Part shown: positions 27,758 through 36,056 of the stretch, one piece after another | Layout: each line of letters starts with the position of its first letter | Numbering within the stretch: position 1 is the stretch's first letter | From: Parabacteroides sp. | GTDB taxonomy: Bacteria > Bacteroidota > Bacteroidia > Bacteroidales > Tannerellaceae | Reading direction: 5' to 3' | NCBI GenBank assembly: GCA_017481945.1 | Contig: JAFUOJ010000017.1 | Location: forward strand, 1-64,000 | Length of the DNA: 64,000 nt | Position numbers and translations under genes: made by a program | The notes under the pieces: generated by a model | What the model was told of the DNA's origin: nothing | The model's database searches: none | What the model saw: only the letters and a program-made list of their open reading frames with translations

Positions 27758-27985
27758 CTAAATCTTAACTTTATAAATAGTCAAACAACCATCAGGACAA
27801 ACTAATCCACAGCTGGCACAACCTATGCAACTATCGGGATTTTTCATATATACATAATGATATCCTTTATTGTTTACTTCACGAGGATGTAATTCCAATA
27901 CATCCGAAGGACAAGCGACTACGCAAAGGTTACAGCCTTTACAACGTTCTGTGTTTACAACAACAGTCCCTTTTATTTTCGCCAT
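27758..27985 (-). CDS. 2[4Fe-4S] ferredoxin subunit of the 2-oxoacid oxidoreductase
   Basis: 75 aa with two complete cluster motifs: C15-x2-C18-x2-C21-x3-C25P (CKGCNLCVVACP) and C53-x2-C56-x2-C59-x3-C63P (CIGCASCGLVCP). It carries electrons from the TPP site to the free ferredoxin pool and is first in the operon. A promoter with a perfect -7 box lies 53 bp upstream. Confidence 0.95.
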   Translation of the reverse strand: MAKIKGTVVVNTERCKGCNLCVVACPSDVLELHPREVNNKGYHYVYMKNPDSCIGCASCGLVCPDGCLTIYKVKI

Positions 27986-28037
27986 AATGAATTTATTTAT
28001 AAACTAATGTAATATAATTCTTAACTGTAAGAATTGC

Positions 28038-28045
28038 CAAAGGTA
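28038..28045 (-). promoter_or_regulatory. -7 box (TACCTTTG on the minus strand) of the oxidoreductase operon
   Basis: CAAAGGTA on the plus strand is an exact TAnnTTTG on the minus strand, 53 bp before the ferredoxin start. The rest of the 285-bp divergent gap up to the phosphodiesterase gene holds nothing else I can name. Confidence 0.7.
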
Positions 28046-28270
28046 GTAAAAACTTTACAGAAAGAACCTTTTTTACTTTAATTAGCTGAATATTCACTTT
28101 GATAAGATTTCAAATTTCTTTTATAGAGAAACATTTCTCTTTTGATACAAATTTGATTTATAGGGGACGTCATTCAGAATGTAAAAAGATTTATTTTAAG
28201 ATTTAAAACAAAAAGAGGGGATTAATTAAATAAATGTCTATATTTACAAAGCATATAGAAAAAGGATATT

Positions 28271-29218
28271 ATGGAAAATTCAAGAAGAAATTTTTTCAAA
28301 AAAGGGTTAGTTGGTGCAGCTGCTTTAGGAACTTTGTCTCTATCTGATACCATAAAGGCTGCTGAAACAAGTAAAAAGAAACGTATAGCCAAACGTATTC
28401 TTTTAATTAGTTTGGATGGAATTTGTGTGGAGGGTTTTCAGAAAGCAAACACTCCAAATCTGGATACCTTGTTAGCAAAAGGTTCATTATCTATAAAAAC
28501 ACGTGTAGTAATGCCTTCTATTACCTTACCCAATTGGACCAGTCATTTGACAGGTAGTGGTCCAGAACAACATGGAGTCGTAGATAATAAGTGGGTAATC
28601 TCTAATTTTAAGTTACCTGCGATTGAAACGGATAGTGATGGGTATTATCCTTCTGTATTCAAAGTTTTGAAAGACAATCTGTCAAATATGAAGACTGCAT
28701 TTTATTATAATTGGGCAGAACTTATTAATCCTTATAATAAGAAGTACTTTGATGAAATTGGTTTTTTAGAAAATGACGGATATGTTCCCAATTATGAGAA
28801 AGCATTTAAGTTTTTAGTTGCAAATAGGAATAACCCAACATTGGTGTTCTTGTATACTGTTCATACGGACCACGCTGGTCATAAATATAAATGGATGTCA
28901 CCGGAATATATACGCTCTATAGAAGAAGCAGATGTTGAAATAGGTAAACTTTTGGACAAATTGAAAAAAGAGGACCTGTATGATGATACACATTTTATGT
29001 TCCTATCTGATCATGGAGGTATTGAAAAAGGTCATGGAGGAGTGACAACACATGAGATGATAGTTCCTTGGGGAATTACAGGACCGGGTATAAAACAAGG
29101 CTTTACTATAGAAGAGGCTAATAATACCGTAAATACCGCGTCACTTATATTATCTCTATTTAATGTGAAACAACCAGATTGTTGGACCGGAGAAGTTCCT
29201 ACTTTTATTTTTAAATAA
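28271..29218 (+). CDS. Tat-exported type I phosphodiesterase / nucleotide pyrophosphatase-like protein
   Basis: 315 aa of the alkaline-phosphatase superfamily. The N-terminus has a twin-arginine motif (SRRNFFKKG) and a hydrophobic, Ala-rich stretch, so it should be exported folded. Metal and catalytic residues follow the NPP pattern: D49 in LISLDG, nucleophile T85 in MPSITLPNWTSHLTG, then HTDHAGH, FLSDHGG and the late H in KGHGGVTTHEM. Typical substrates are nucleotide or lipid phosphodiesters; the true one is unknown. Single gene. A near-match promoter TATATTTA (28239-28246) lies upstream. Confidence 0.9.
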   Translation: MENSRRNFFKKGLVGAAALGTLSLSDTIKAAETSKKKRIAKRILLISLDGICVEGFQKANTPNLDTLLAKGSLSIKTRVVMPSITLPNWTSHLTGSGPEQHGVVDNKWVISNFKLPAIETDSDGYYPSVFKVLKDNLSNMKTAFYYNWAELINPYNKKYFDEIGFLENDGYVPNYEKAFKFLVANRNNPTLVFLYTVHTDHAGHKYKWMSPEYIRSIEEADVEIGKLLDKLKKEDLYDDTHFMFLSDHGGIEKGHGGVTTHEMIVPWGITGPGIKQGFTIEEANNTVNTASLILSLFNVKQPDCWTGEVPTFIFK

Positions 29219-29254
29219 AGAGATTCTTATTTTTACTCCTTTTGAGAGTTTATA

Positions 29255-29298
29255 TAAAGGTATGTTTTAAGAGTATTAAAGCATACCTTTATTGTTTT
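29255..29298 (+). terminator. Terminator of the phosphodiesterase gene
   Basis: TAAAGGTATG (29255-29264) pairs with CATACCTTTA (29282-29291), followed by TTGTTTTTA. Confidence 0.75.
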
Positions 29299-29309
29299 TA
29301 TAAATAGGG

Positions 29310-29347
29310 TGTCAAAAAATTAGACACTACTGTCCAATTTTTTGACA
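29310..29347 (+). promoter_or_regulatory. Two TGTC-N9-GACA sites 21 bp apart (candidate activator-binding sites)
   Basis: TGTC-N9-GACA occurs at 29310-29326 and again at 29331-29347; together they form a 40-bp inverted repeat (29309-29348) with 17-nt arms and one mismatch. Start-to-start spacing is 21 bp, two helical turns, so both dimers would face the same side. The pair lies 56 bp upstream of the -24/-12 promoter, the usual place for a bacterial enhancer-binding protein. Confidence 0.6.
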
Positions 29348-29402
29348 CTTAGATTTGGTGCTTGAATTTATATATGATTGATATTTAGTTTGTTAATTGT
29401 TT

Positions 29403-29418
29403 TGGCATGGTTTTTGAT
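29403..29418 (+). promoter_or_regulatory. Sigma-54 (-24/-12) promoter of the FtsX permease gene
   Basis: TGGCATG-N4-TTGAT has the exact spacing of the RpoN consensus TGGCACG-N4-TTGCW, with a mismatch at the -12 C and the tolerated C-to-T change in the -24 box. It is 36 bp before the ATG at 29455, and no TAnnTTTG box is present in this gap. Confidence 0.6.
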
Positions 29419-29454
29419 ACTATTTAGGCAAATGAGTAAAATAAATAGTTTGAT

Positions 29455-31827
29455 ATGAAGACAATTTTAAGGAATTTCTTTTTTGTATTGAGGCGTTTTA
29501 AAATGGCAACTATTTTGAATGTGTTGGGATTAAGCGTCGCATACGTAGCTTTTATACTAATCATGATTCAAGTAAATTTTGATAAGACTTTTGACTGTTA
29601 TTATCCGAATGCAGAAGCTATTTTTCGATTAGATGTTCAACATAGAGAACAGGCACAAGCCGTCATCAGCCGTCCTTATGCAAGGTCTTTCATAAAATCT
29701 TCACCACATATTAAAAGTGGTTGTATTATGGATTTAGCTGTTGAAGATCTCTATTTCCAAATCGAGAAAGAGGGACAACGTATGTCTTATAAAGAAAAAG
29801 GGTGGACTGTTTCTCCTGAATTTATTGATGTTTTCCAATTAGATATGATTGAAGGAGATGAAAAGGCTTTGGAAGAACCCTTATCCGTAATCGTTCCGGA
29901 AAGTATGGCAAAGAAATGGTTTGGAAATGAATCGGCATTGAATAAACAATTACATACTAAATATGGACAAAGAGGAGATGTCTCTTTGACTATAAAAGGT
30001 GTTTATCGGGATTTCCCGATGAATGTCTCTTTACAAAATACCTTATATGCAAGAATATCAGATACAAATAATAATGACAATTGGAATAATTGGAATTATG
30101 CAACGTTTGTTCGTTTAGACGATCCGAAACATGCAGCTCTTGTAAAAGAGAATTTTGAAAAATCTTTTGCTAAAGAATTAGTTGGACTAAAAGATGTAGG
30201 ATGGTTAAATGAAATGAAAATCCGTTTGACCTCTCTTCCTGAACTACATTTTGTGAAAGGAGTTGTTTTTGATAATTTCCCGAAGGCAAGTTCACAAGTA
30301 TTATTAGTTTTGTTTTCTATAGGTTTTGTCATATTAATTATTGCAGGTATCAATTTTACCAATTTTAGTACAGCACTAACACCCATGCGTATTAAAAGCA
30401 TTAATACCCAAAAGGTTTTGGGAAGCTCGGTTATGACTTTACGGAATTGTCTATTGTTAGAAGCTGTTTGTATAAGTGTTTTTGCTTATTTACTTGCTCT
30501 TTTATTATTGGAATATGTGAAGGTTTCACCCATCGTTTCCTTAATTGATGCAGATTTGGTTTGGAGTAATCACTGGAAAATTCTTGCCGGGACAGGTTTG
30601 CTTGCCATTGTTTTAGGCATATTAGCAGGGCTTTATCCTTCATACTACGTGACTTCATTTCCGCCAGCATTGGTTTTGAAAGGTAGTTTTGGACTTTCTC
30701 CGGAAGGCCGTAAAATGCGAAGTTTATTAATAGGTATTCAGTATGTGGCAGTATTTGTACTGATTATAGGTTCTCTATTTATGTATTTACAAAATTATTA
30801 TATGCAACATGCGCCTTTAGGATATGATAAAGAGGAAGTCATTGTTGCCCGATTGAATTGGGGAAACATACAAAAAGAACGGGAAGCACTTACGAATCAG
30901 TTGAAAAGTTCTGCAGGCGTGAAGGATGTCACCTATTCGGAAATATTGTTATCTAGTGGTGATCAATATATGCAATGGGGAAGAGATTATAAAAACGGTT
31001 CAATTACCTTTCAATGTATTCCTGTTACCTCTTCGTTTCTTAAGATTATGGGAGTCAAAGTGAATGAAGGGCGCGATTTCCGTTCGGAAGATGAATTAAA
31101 GGATAGAGGTTGTTTTATTTTCAATGAAACGGCACGGGCTAAATACGATTTACAACTTGGTGATAAAATTGGAGGGGATGAGGTTGTCGGTTTTATCCCT
31201 GATGTGAAGTTTGCTTCATTTCGTCAAGAGATTTCTCCAATGGCTTTTTATGTATGGGGAAAGTCTCGGTGGGGTATGCCTATAAATTATGATTATGTCT
31301 ATGTAAAGTTTAATGCAGGCAGTGATTTACAGGCAGGTATAGAACATGTACGAAAAACTTTGGCAAAGTTTGACTCGGATTATCCTTTTGATATTGAGTT
31401 TTACGATGAGGTTTTTCAAACTACTTATGAGAAAGAGCTGAAAATGGGAGCGTTGATTACCCTATTTAGTTTAGTTGCCATTTTTATTTCAATCGTAGGT
31501 GTATTTGGTTTAGTTGTTTTTGAAAGTGAATATCGAAGAAAGGAGATCGCTATTCGTAAAGTATTGGGTTCAACGACGGGACAGATATTATTCCTGTTTA
31601 ATCGAGGATACCTTTTAATAATATCAATCTGCTTCGCGATAGGAGTACCAATTGCTTGGTATGGAATTCATAAATGGTTGGAGAATTTTGCCTATCGTAT
31701 TCCTTTGTATTGGTGGGTATTTCCATTGGTTTTTGTTTTGGTTGGATTAGTTACAACCATTACAGTCACTTTCCAAAATTGGCAAGTAGCCAATGAAAAT
31801 CCGGTGAAGAATATCAAATTAGAGTAA
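29455..31827 (+). CDS. FtsX-family ABC transporter permease
   Basis: 790 aa. Membrane segments come at about 20-40, then three near 280-420, one near 430-450 and three at the C-terminus (FSLVAIFISIVGVFGLVVFE ... ). Two large extracytoplasmic segments are MacB-like periplasmic core domains. The FtsX signature is clear near the end (RRKEIAIRKVLGSTTGQILFL). This duplicated 8-TM form is frequent in Bacteroidota. These permeases do not usually move small solutes but act as mechanotransmission or peptide/lipid export systems. The partner ATPase gene follows 40 bp later. The promoter is sigma-54-like rather than the housekeeping type. Confidence 0.92.
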   Translation: MKTILRNFFFVLRRFKMATILNVLGLSVAYVAFILIMIQVNFDKTFDCYYPNAEAIFRLDVQHREQAQAVISRPYARSFIKSSPHIKSGCIMDLAVEDLYFQIEKEGQRMSYKEKGWTVSPEFIDVFQLDMIEGDEKALEEPLSVIVPESMAKKWFGNESALNKQLHTKYGQRGDVSLTIKGVYRDFPMNVSLQNTLYARISDTNNNDNWNNWNYATFVRLDDPKHAALVKENFEKSFAKELVGLKDVGWLNEMKIRLTSLPELHFVKGVVFDNFPKASSQVLLVLFSIGFVILIIAGINFTNFSTALTPMRIKSINTQKVLGSSVMTLRNCLLLEAVCISVFAYLLALLLLEYVKVSPIVSLIDADLVWSNHWKILAGTGLLAIVLGILAGLYPSYYVTSFPPALVLKGSFGLSPEGRKMRSLLIGIQYVAVFVLIIGSLFMYLQNYYMQHAPLGYDKEEVIVARLNWGNIQKEREALTNQLKSSAGVKDVTYSEILLSSGDQYMQWGRDYKNGSITFQCIPVTSSFLKIMGVKVNEGRDFRSEDELKDRGCFIFNETARAKYDLQLGDKIGGDEVVGFIPDVKFASFRQEISPMAFYVWGKSRWGMPINYDYVYVKFNAGSDLQAGIEHVRKTLAKFDSDYPFDIEFYDEVFQTTYEKELKMGALITLFSLVAIFISIVGVFGLVVFESEYRRKEIAIRKVLGSTTGQILFLFNRGYLLIISICFAIGVPIAWYGIHKWLENFAYRIPLYWWVFPLVFVLVGLVTTITVTFQNWQVANENPVKNIKLE

Positions 31828-31867
31828 TTGTTTTTAGAAAGTAAGTTTATTAAAAAAGATATAGTAT

Positions 31868-32548
31868 ATGATACAGATTAAGGATTTAAGTAAATATTTC
31901 CGTACGGAAGAGGTTGAAACGATCGCATTGAATAATGTTTCATTGGAAGTGAAAGAGGGAGAGTTCGTTGCAATCATGGGACCTTCAGGATGTGGTAAGT
32001 CTACACTATTGAATATTTTAGGATTGCTGGACAATCCAACTTCCGGTGATTACTATTTGGCAGGAAAAGAGGTGGGGCATTTGAAAGAAAGTGAACGAAC
32101 CCAAGTACGTAAGGGAACTATCGGATTTGTCTTTCAGAGTTTTAATTTGATTGATGAATTAAACGTATTTGAAAATGTTGAGTTACCGCTTACCTATTTA
32201 AATGTAAAGGCAGATGAACGCAAAGAGAGGGTTAATGCCATTTTGAAGAGAATGAATATCAGTCATCGTAGAGGACATTTTCCCCAGCAATTATCCGGTG
32301 GTCAACAACAACGTGTAGCCATTGCCCGAGCCTTAGTCTCAAATCCTAAAATTATTTTAGCGGATGAACCTACGGGAAATTTGGATTCAAAGAACGGAAC
32401 AGAAGTCATGCAGCTACTTTCTGAATTGAATAGAGAGGGGACAACTGTGGTTATGGTTACACACTCCCGCAGAGACGCCAGCTATGCTCATCGCATTATA
32501 AATCTCTTTGATGGTACCATCGTAGCGTCAGTAAATGATCTAATTTAA
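31868..32548 (+). CDS. ABC transporter ATP-binding protein (LolD/MacB type)
   Basis: 226 aa, a complete single nucleotide-binding domain. Walker A is GPSGCGKST (38-46), then FVFQSFNLIDELNVFENVELPL with the Q-loop, the signature LSGGQQQRVAIARAL, Walker B IILADEPTGNLDS and the H-loop VTHSR. The length and NLIDELNVxEN pattern fit the LolD/MacB/FtsE group, which pairs with FtsX-type permeases such as the one encoded just upstream. Confidence 0.95.
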   Translation: MIQIKDLSKYFRTEEVETIALNNVSLEVKEGEFVAIMGPSGCGKSTLLNILGLLDNPTSGDYYLAGKEVGHLKESERTQVRKGTIGFVFQSFNLIDELNVFENVELPLTYLNVKADERKERVNAILKRMNISHRRGHFPQQLSGGQQQRVAIARALVSNPKIILADEPTGNLDSKNGTEVMQLLSELNREGTTVVMVTHSRRDASYAHRIINLFDGTIVASVNDLI

Positions 32549-32579
32549 GAATGTTGTATTTATTCATTGTTTGTTGGAG

Positions 32580-32614
32580 AGGACAGGCTTTTAAATAAGT
32601 CTGTCCTTTTTTTT
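32580..32614 (+). terminator. Terminator of the FtsX/ATPase operon
   Basis: AGGACAGGCTT (32580-32590) pairs with AAGTCTGTCCT (32597-32607) through one G-T pair, followed by a T8 tract. Confidence 0.88.
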
Positions 32615-32645
32615 CGAGAATGGAACAATTTTCAGAATAAAGTTA

Positions 32646-32653
32646 TACCTTTG
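32646..32653 (+). promoter_or_regulatory. -7 box (TACCTTTG) for the sugar isomerase-like gene
   Basis: Exact TAnnTTTG, 29 bp before the ATG at 32682. Confidence 0.65.
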
Positions 32654-32681
32654 GAAAAAATCTAAAATAATTTAATAGACC

Positions 32682-33629
32682 ATGATTAATAGAAGAAACT
32701 TTTTGAAAGGTGCTTCCTTATTTACTTTAGGAGGTTTAGTCGCTTGTAATAGCAATGGTGGAAATGCAGTGGCAGAAAAAGCAGTAGCTGGTGCTGCTTC
32801 AGGAGTAAAAGCTAATAAAAATATTGGCTTGCAGATTTATTCTTTAGGGAAGGAATTATACGAAGATGTTCCCGGTGGAATGAAGAAGCTGAAAGAAATG
32901 GGATACAAGACTTTGGAGTTGGCCGGTTATAAAGAAGGTAAGATCGGCGGTATTGATATGATGGAATTCAAAAAAATGGTGGAAGACGCCGGTCTTGTAA
33001 TTACAAGTTCTCATGTGAATCCTCCGACTCGTGAATACACTAAGAGCAATCTGAATGAGATTAAAGAATACTGGAAAAAGACAGCTGACGACCATGCTAA
33101 GTTAGGTGTGAAATACTTGATTCAACCGGGCCAGCCGAAGACTCGCAGCTTGGAAGAAACCAAATATGTATGCGAAGTATTCAATGAAGCAGGTAAGATT
33201 GTAAAAGCTGCAGGTATTCCTTTCGGATATCATAACCACGAAATGGAATTTGCCAAAGTCGTTGCCGGCGGTACGGAATCTCTGTTCGGACGTCGTCAAA
33301 AAGGGGATGTTATTTATGATATTTTCTTAGCAGAAACAGATCCTTCTTTGGTGTTTTTTGAAATGGATGTTTATTGGGCAGTAATGGGACAGGTAGACCC
33401 AGTTGAATATTTAAAGAAGTATGCTGATCGTATCAAGGTATTACATATCAAGGATCGCGCTGTTCTTGGTCAGTCCGGTATGTTGAACTTTGAACAAATC
33501 TTCAAACAATTCTATGCTAATGGTCATCAGGATTATTTCGTAGAATTGGAAGGTATCAAGGACCGTACTCAGTTTGAAGGCGTGAAAGGTTGCGTTGACT
33601 ATCTTTTGAATGTTCCGTTTGTTAAGTAA
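32682..33629 (+). CDS. Tat-exported lipoprotein with sugar phosphate isomerase/epimerase (TIM-barrel) domain
   Basis: 315 aa. The signal combines a twin-arginine motif (NRRNFLKG) with a lipobox (GGLVAC), so it is exported folded and lipid-anchored. Residues about 48-310 are a xylose-isomerase-like/AP-endonuclease-2 TIM barrel (IGLQIYSL, GYKTLELAGY, YLIQPGQP, GYHNHEMEF, EMDVYWAV, VLHIKDRA, FVELEG). Metal-binding E, H and D residues sit at the expected strand ends. Homologues of this exported type often accompany oxidoreductases and DUF1080 proteins in sugar processing; a DUF1080 lipoprotein occurs 17 kb away but not in the same operon. The substrate is unknown. Confidence 0.88.
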   Translation: MINRRNFLKGASLFTLGGLVACNSNGGNAVAEKAVAGAASGVKANKNIGLQIYSLGKELYEDVPGGMKKLKEMGYKTLELAGYKEGKIGGIDMMEFKKMVEDAGLVITSSHVNPPTREYTKSNLNEIKEYWKKTADDHAKLGVKYLIQPGQPKTRSLEETKYVCEVFNEAGKIVKAAGIPFGYHNHEMEFAKVVAGGTESLFGRRQKGDVIYDIFLAETDPSLVFFEMDVYWAVMGQVDPVEYLKKYADRIKVLHIKDRAVLGQSGMLNFEQIFKQFYANGHQDYFVELEGIKDRTQFEGVKGCVDYLLNVPFVK

Positions 33630-33667
33630 ATAAGGTGTTTGAGCCATACGAATAGCTTTATTTATCA

Positions 33668-33699
33668 CAGGTAGGCTATTACAGCCTGCCTGTTTTTTT
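33668..33699 (+). terminator. Terminator of the isomerase-like gene
   Basis: CAGGTAGGCT (33668-33677) pairs with AGCCTGCCTG (33683-33692) through one G-T pair, followed by T7. Confidence 0.88.
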
Positions 33700-33725
33700 A
33701 TAATGACATCTTAAAGAATTACTAT

Positions 33726-35219
33726 ATGATAAGAAATTTGAAATTACTGATTGCTTTTTGGCTCCTTCAAAGCTGCTGGATGGCAGGATTCGCAAAAGAT
33801 TACTTTGTGACGGATTTTGGAGCAAAAGGGGATGGAATCACATTAAATACGACAATTATTCAGAAAGCCATTGATTTTGCAAATGAAAATGGAGGTGGAC
33901 GTGTCGTTTTTACTCCCGGTAACTTCGTGACGGGGACTATCTATCTTAAGTCAAACGTGACGCTGCATTTGGAAGCCGGTGCGACTATTTTAGCTTCGAC
34001 AAATCCTTGGGATTTTGTGAAAGAAAGTTGTGTGAACTGGACTTCGATGATATTTGCCATAAAACAGACCAATATTGGTATAACCGGCAAAGGAACAATC
34101 AACGGAAGAGGATTTATTACAGCAAATAATCTGGTTGATTACATTCATCGCGGATTGTTTAAAGATCCGATGAAGTTAGACCGCCCGTATGAAGGAAACC
34201 GACATCAGAACATCTATTTCCGCGAATGCACGAATGTAACGGTTCAAGATATTACCTTAAAAGATCCTGCCAGCTGGAATCAGACATACGATCAGTGTAA
34301 AAATGTCTTGGTCGAAAGAGAAAAAGTCGATAGCAAGTCCTATTGGAATAATGATGGCATTGACATTATCGACTGTGAAGATGTGGTGATTCGGGATTGC
34401 TATATCGACGCGGCAGATGATGTTTTTTGCTTCAAATCTCATGATTTTAAGGGCAGTTGCAAGAATGTACTGTTGGAAAACTGTGTCGGTCGTTCAAGTG
34501 CAAGCGGTATTAAATTCGGTACGGTCTCTCGAGGAGAATTTAAGAACTTCAAGATTCGTAACGTGACGATGTACGACACCTATCGCTCTGCCATTACGTT
34601 TGCTGCGGTTGACGGTGCTGAAATAGAGAATATCGAGGTTGACGGCGTTCGCGCTTATCATACCGGAAACGTTATTTTCCTTCGTACAGGCCGTCGTTGG
34701 AACAGAGGAAAAGAGCCTTATATGAGAAACATTGTCATCAAAAATGTTTATGCCGAAGTTCCTATGGATAAGCCGGACGCAGGATATAGCTACGAAGGAC
34801 CGATAGAAGATTTGCCTCGTAACATATCTCCGGCAAGTATTGTAGGGTTGCCTGATTGCAAAATACAAGATGTAAGGATGGAGAATATCGAAATCGTAAC
34901 TTGCGGAGGCGGTAATCCGTTGTATGCTTATCGCGGTTTGACACCGGCAGATTTGGATAGTATTCCGGAGATGGAATCCACCTATCCGGAGTTCTCTCAA
35001 TTTAAGGAGTTGCCTGCTTGGGGCTTTTATATCCGTCATGCGGAAGGTATTACCTTTAATAATGTAAAGTTTAAAGCTTTGAAAAAGGATTACCGTCCGG
35101 CTATAGTAACAGACGATGTAAATGGGCTGGTATTGAAAAACGTAGAGTTTAAAGAACCGGAAAGTGACAAAAAAGAGCAAGTGTTTACGTATAAAACGGA
35201 AGGCGTAGTTATAGAATAG
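33726..35219 (+). CDS. GH28-family (polygalacturonase-like) enzyme
   Basis: 497 aa with a signal peptide (ending near AGFAKDYF). The mature N-terminus VTDFGAKGDGITLNTTIIQK is the GH28 parallel beta-helix entry. Catalytic-site parts NNDGIDIIDCED and AADDVFCFKS supply the Asp residues of the family. The normal GHG segment is replaced by SSASGIKFGT, so the usual histidine is missing; many Bacteroidota GH28-like proteins share this and may act on other pectic or rhamnogalacturonan linkages. Single gene with no close exact promoter. Its terminator is the first complete unit of the 41-bp-pitch array. Confidence 0.85.
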   Translation: MIRNLKLLIAFWLLQSCWMAGFAKDYFVTDFGAKGDGITLNTTIIQKAIDFANENGGGRVVFTPGNFVTGTIYLKSNVTLHLEAGATILASTNPWDFVKESCVNWTSMIFAIKQTNIGITGKGTINGRGFITANNLVDYIHRGLFKDPMKLDRPYEGNRHQNIYFRECTNVTVQDITLKDPASWNQTYDQCKNVLVEREKVDSKSYWNNDGIDIIDCEDVVIRDCYIDAADDVFCFKSHDFKGSCKNVLLENCVGRSSASGIKFGTVSRGEFKNFKIRNVTMYDTYRSAITFAAVDGAEIENIEVDGVRAYHTGNVIFLRTGRRWNRGKEPYMRNIVIKNVYAEVPMDKPDAGYSYEGPIEDLPRNISPASIVGLPDCKIQDVRMENIEIVTCGGGNPLYAYRGLTPADLDSIPEMESTYPEFSQFKELPAWGFYIRHAEGITFNNVKFKALKKDYRPAIVTDDVNGLVLKNVEFKEPESDKKEQVFTYKTEGVVIE

Positions 35220-35221
35220 TT

Positions 35222-35514
35222 GTAGAATCCTTTTAAAACGTGTTTCTCATGCTTTCTACCTGGTAGAATCCTTGGGAAACACGTTTTTTGTGTTTTCTAC
35301 GATGTAGAATTTATAAATGTTGACATTCTACTGTTTTCTACATTGTAGAATTAGTAAATTTTGACGTTTTTGTCTTTTCTACATTGTAGAATTAACAGAA
35401 ATTGGTTTTCTCACATTTTCTACGATGTAGAAACCACAAATTACATGATTTGTGAGCTTTCTACACCGTAGAATCTGCTAACTACGCCGCTTTTATCTTT
35501 TCTACTTTGAAGAA
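35222..35514. repeat. Array of seven complete 15-bp palindromes at exact 41-bp pitch (TTCTACnnnGTAGAA)
   Basis: Unit centres are at 35261, 35302, 35343, 35384, 35425, 35466 and 35507, every step exactly 41 bp; a right half-unit GTAGAA at 35222-35227 fits a further centre at 35220. Middles are CTG, GAT, ATT, ATT, GAT, ACC and TTT; only the last unit has an arm mismatch (GAAGAA). The 26-bp spacers are mostly diverged, with TTGAC kept in two. The array fills the 324-bp tail-to-tail gap between the GH28 and HIT genes, in which no gene is visible. Confidence 0.95.
35235..35287 (+). terminator. Terminator of the GH28 gene centred on array unit 1
   Basis: AAAACGTGTTTC (35235-35246) pairs with GAAACACGTTTT (35276-35287), enclosing the palindrome TTCTACCTGGTAGAA; both share the centre 35261. 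T6 follows. Confidence 0.75.
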
Positions 35515-35543
35515 TGAATATTCGTTGTGTTGTGGAATGAATT

Positions 35544-35978
35544 TTACAATGCCGCTTTGATCTTTTCGATCATTTCTTGGTATTCGCTATCCGATAAATA
35601 GACTTTCTGCGGATTCATCGTAAATGTACCTCCGAAATCGGGACCGTCTTCATACTTTGGAGCCAAATGGAAATGAAGATGGGAGAGTTTGTCCGAATAG
35701 GCACCGTAATTGATCTTTTGAGGATTAAACACCTTCTGCATTGCCCGCGTCACACGTACAACATCTGCCATGAATGCGTTTCGCTCTTCATCACTCAACT
35801 GGTTTAAATCATGTACATGATCTTTATACGAGACTAAACAACGGCCGTAGTAGGTTTGTTCCTTGAATAAGAAAAGTCTGGAAACGGACAAAGGAGCAAT
35901 TTCAATCATCAGATCATGTAAAGTCTGATTATTCTGGCAATACAAACAATCTTTAGGATCACTTAGTTTCATGTTCAT
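35544..35978 (-). CDS. HIT family protein
   Basis: 144 aa with the histidine triad HLHFHLAPK (HxHxHxxP) at about 100-108 and the usual N-terminal half (CLYCQNN ... LFKEQTYYGRCLVSYKDHVHDLNQL). HIT proteins hydrolyse nucleotide phosphoramidates and dinucleoside polyphosphates. C12 and C15 could be half of a zinc site, as in the HINT/Fhit-like bacterial group. An in-frame ATG two codons in (MKLSDPKD) is an equally good start. Divergent from the CNNM gene. Confidence 0.92.
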   Translation of the reverse strand: MNMKLSDPKDCLYCQNNQTLHDLMIEIAPLSVSRLFLFKEQTYYGRCLVSYKDHVHDLNQLSDEERNAFMADVVRVTRAMQKVFNPQKINYGAYSDKLSHLHFHLAPKYEDGPDFGGTFTMNPQKVYLSDSEYQEMIEKIKAAL

Positions 35979-36056
35979 TAGATTTTAATATTAATGTGGC
36001 TAAATTAGTAATAATTTTTTTATCTTCGCCCACCTAATCAATGCTGAATTTAGCAA

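Noticed and set aside
34494-35180. A 228-codon minus-strand frame inside the GH28 gene
   Set aside because: Antisense shadow of a clearly coding beta-helix protein; no domain or promoter.
35222-35514. Second regularly spaced array as CRISPR
   Set aside because: Same reasons; the first full unit is also the centre of an ordinary terminator.
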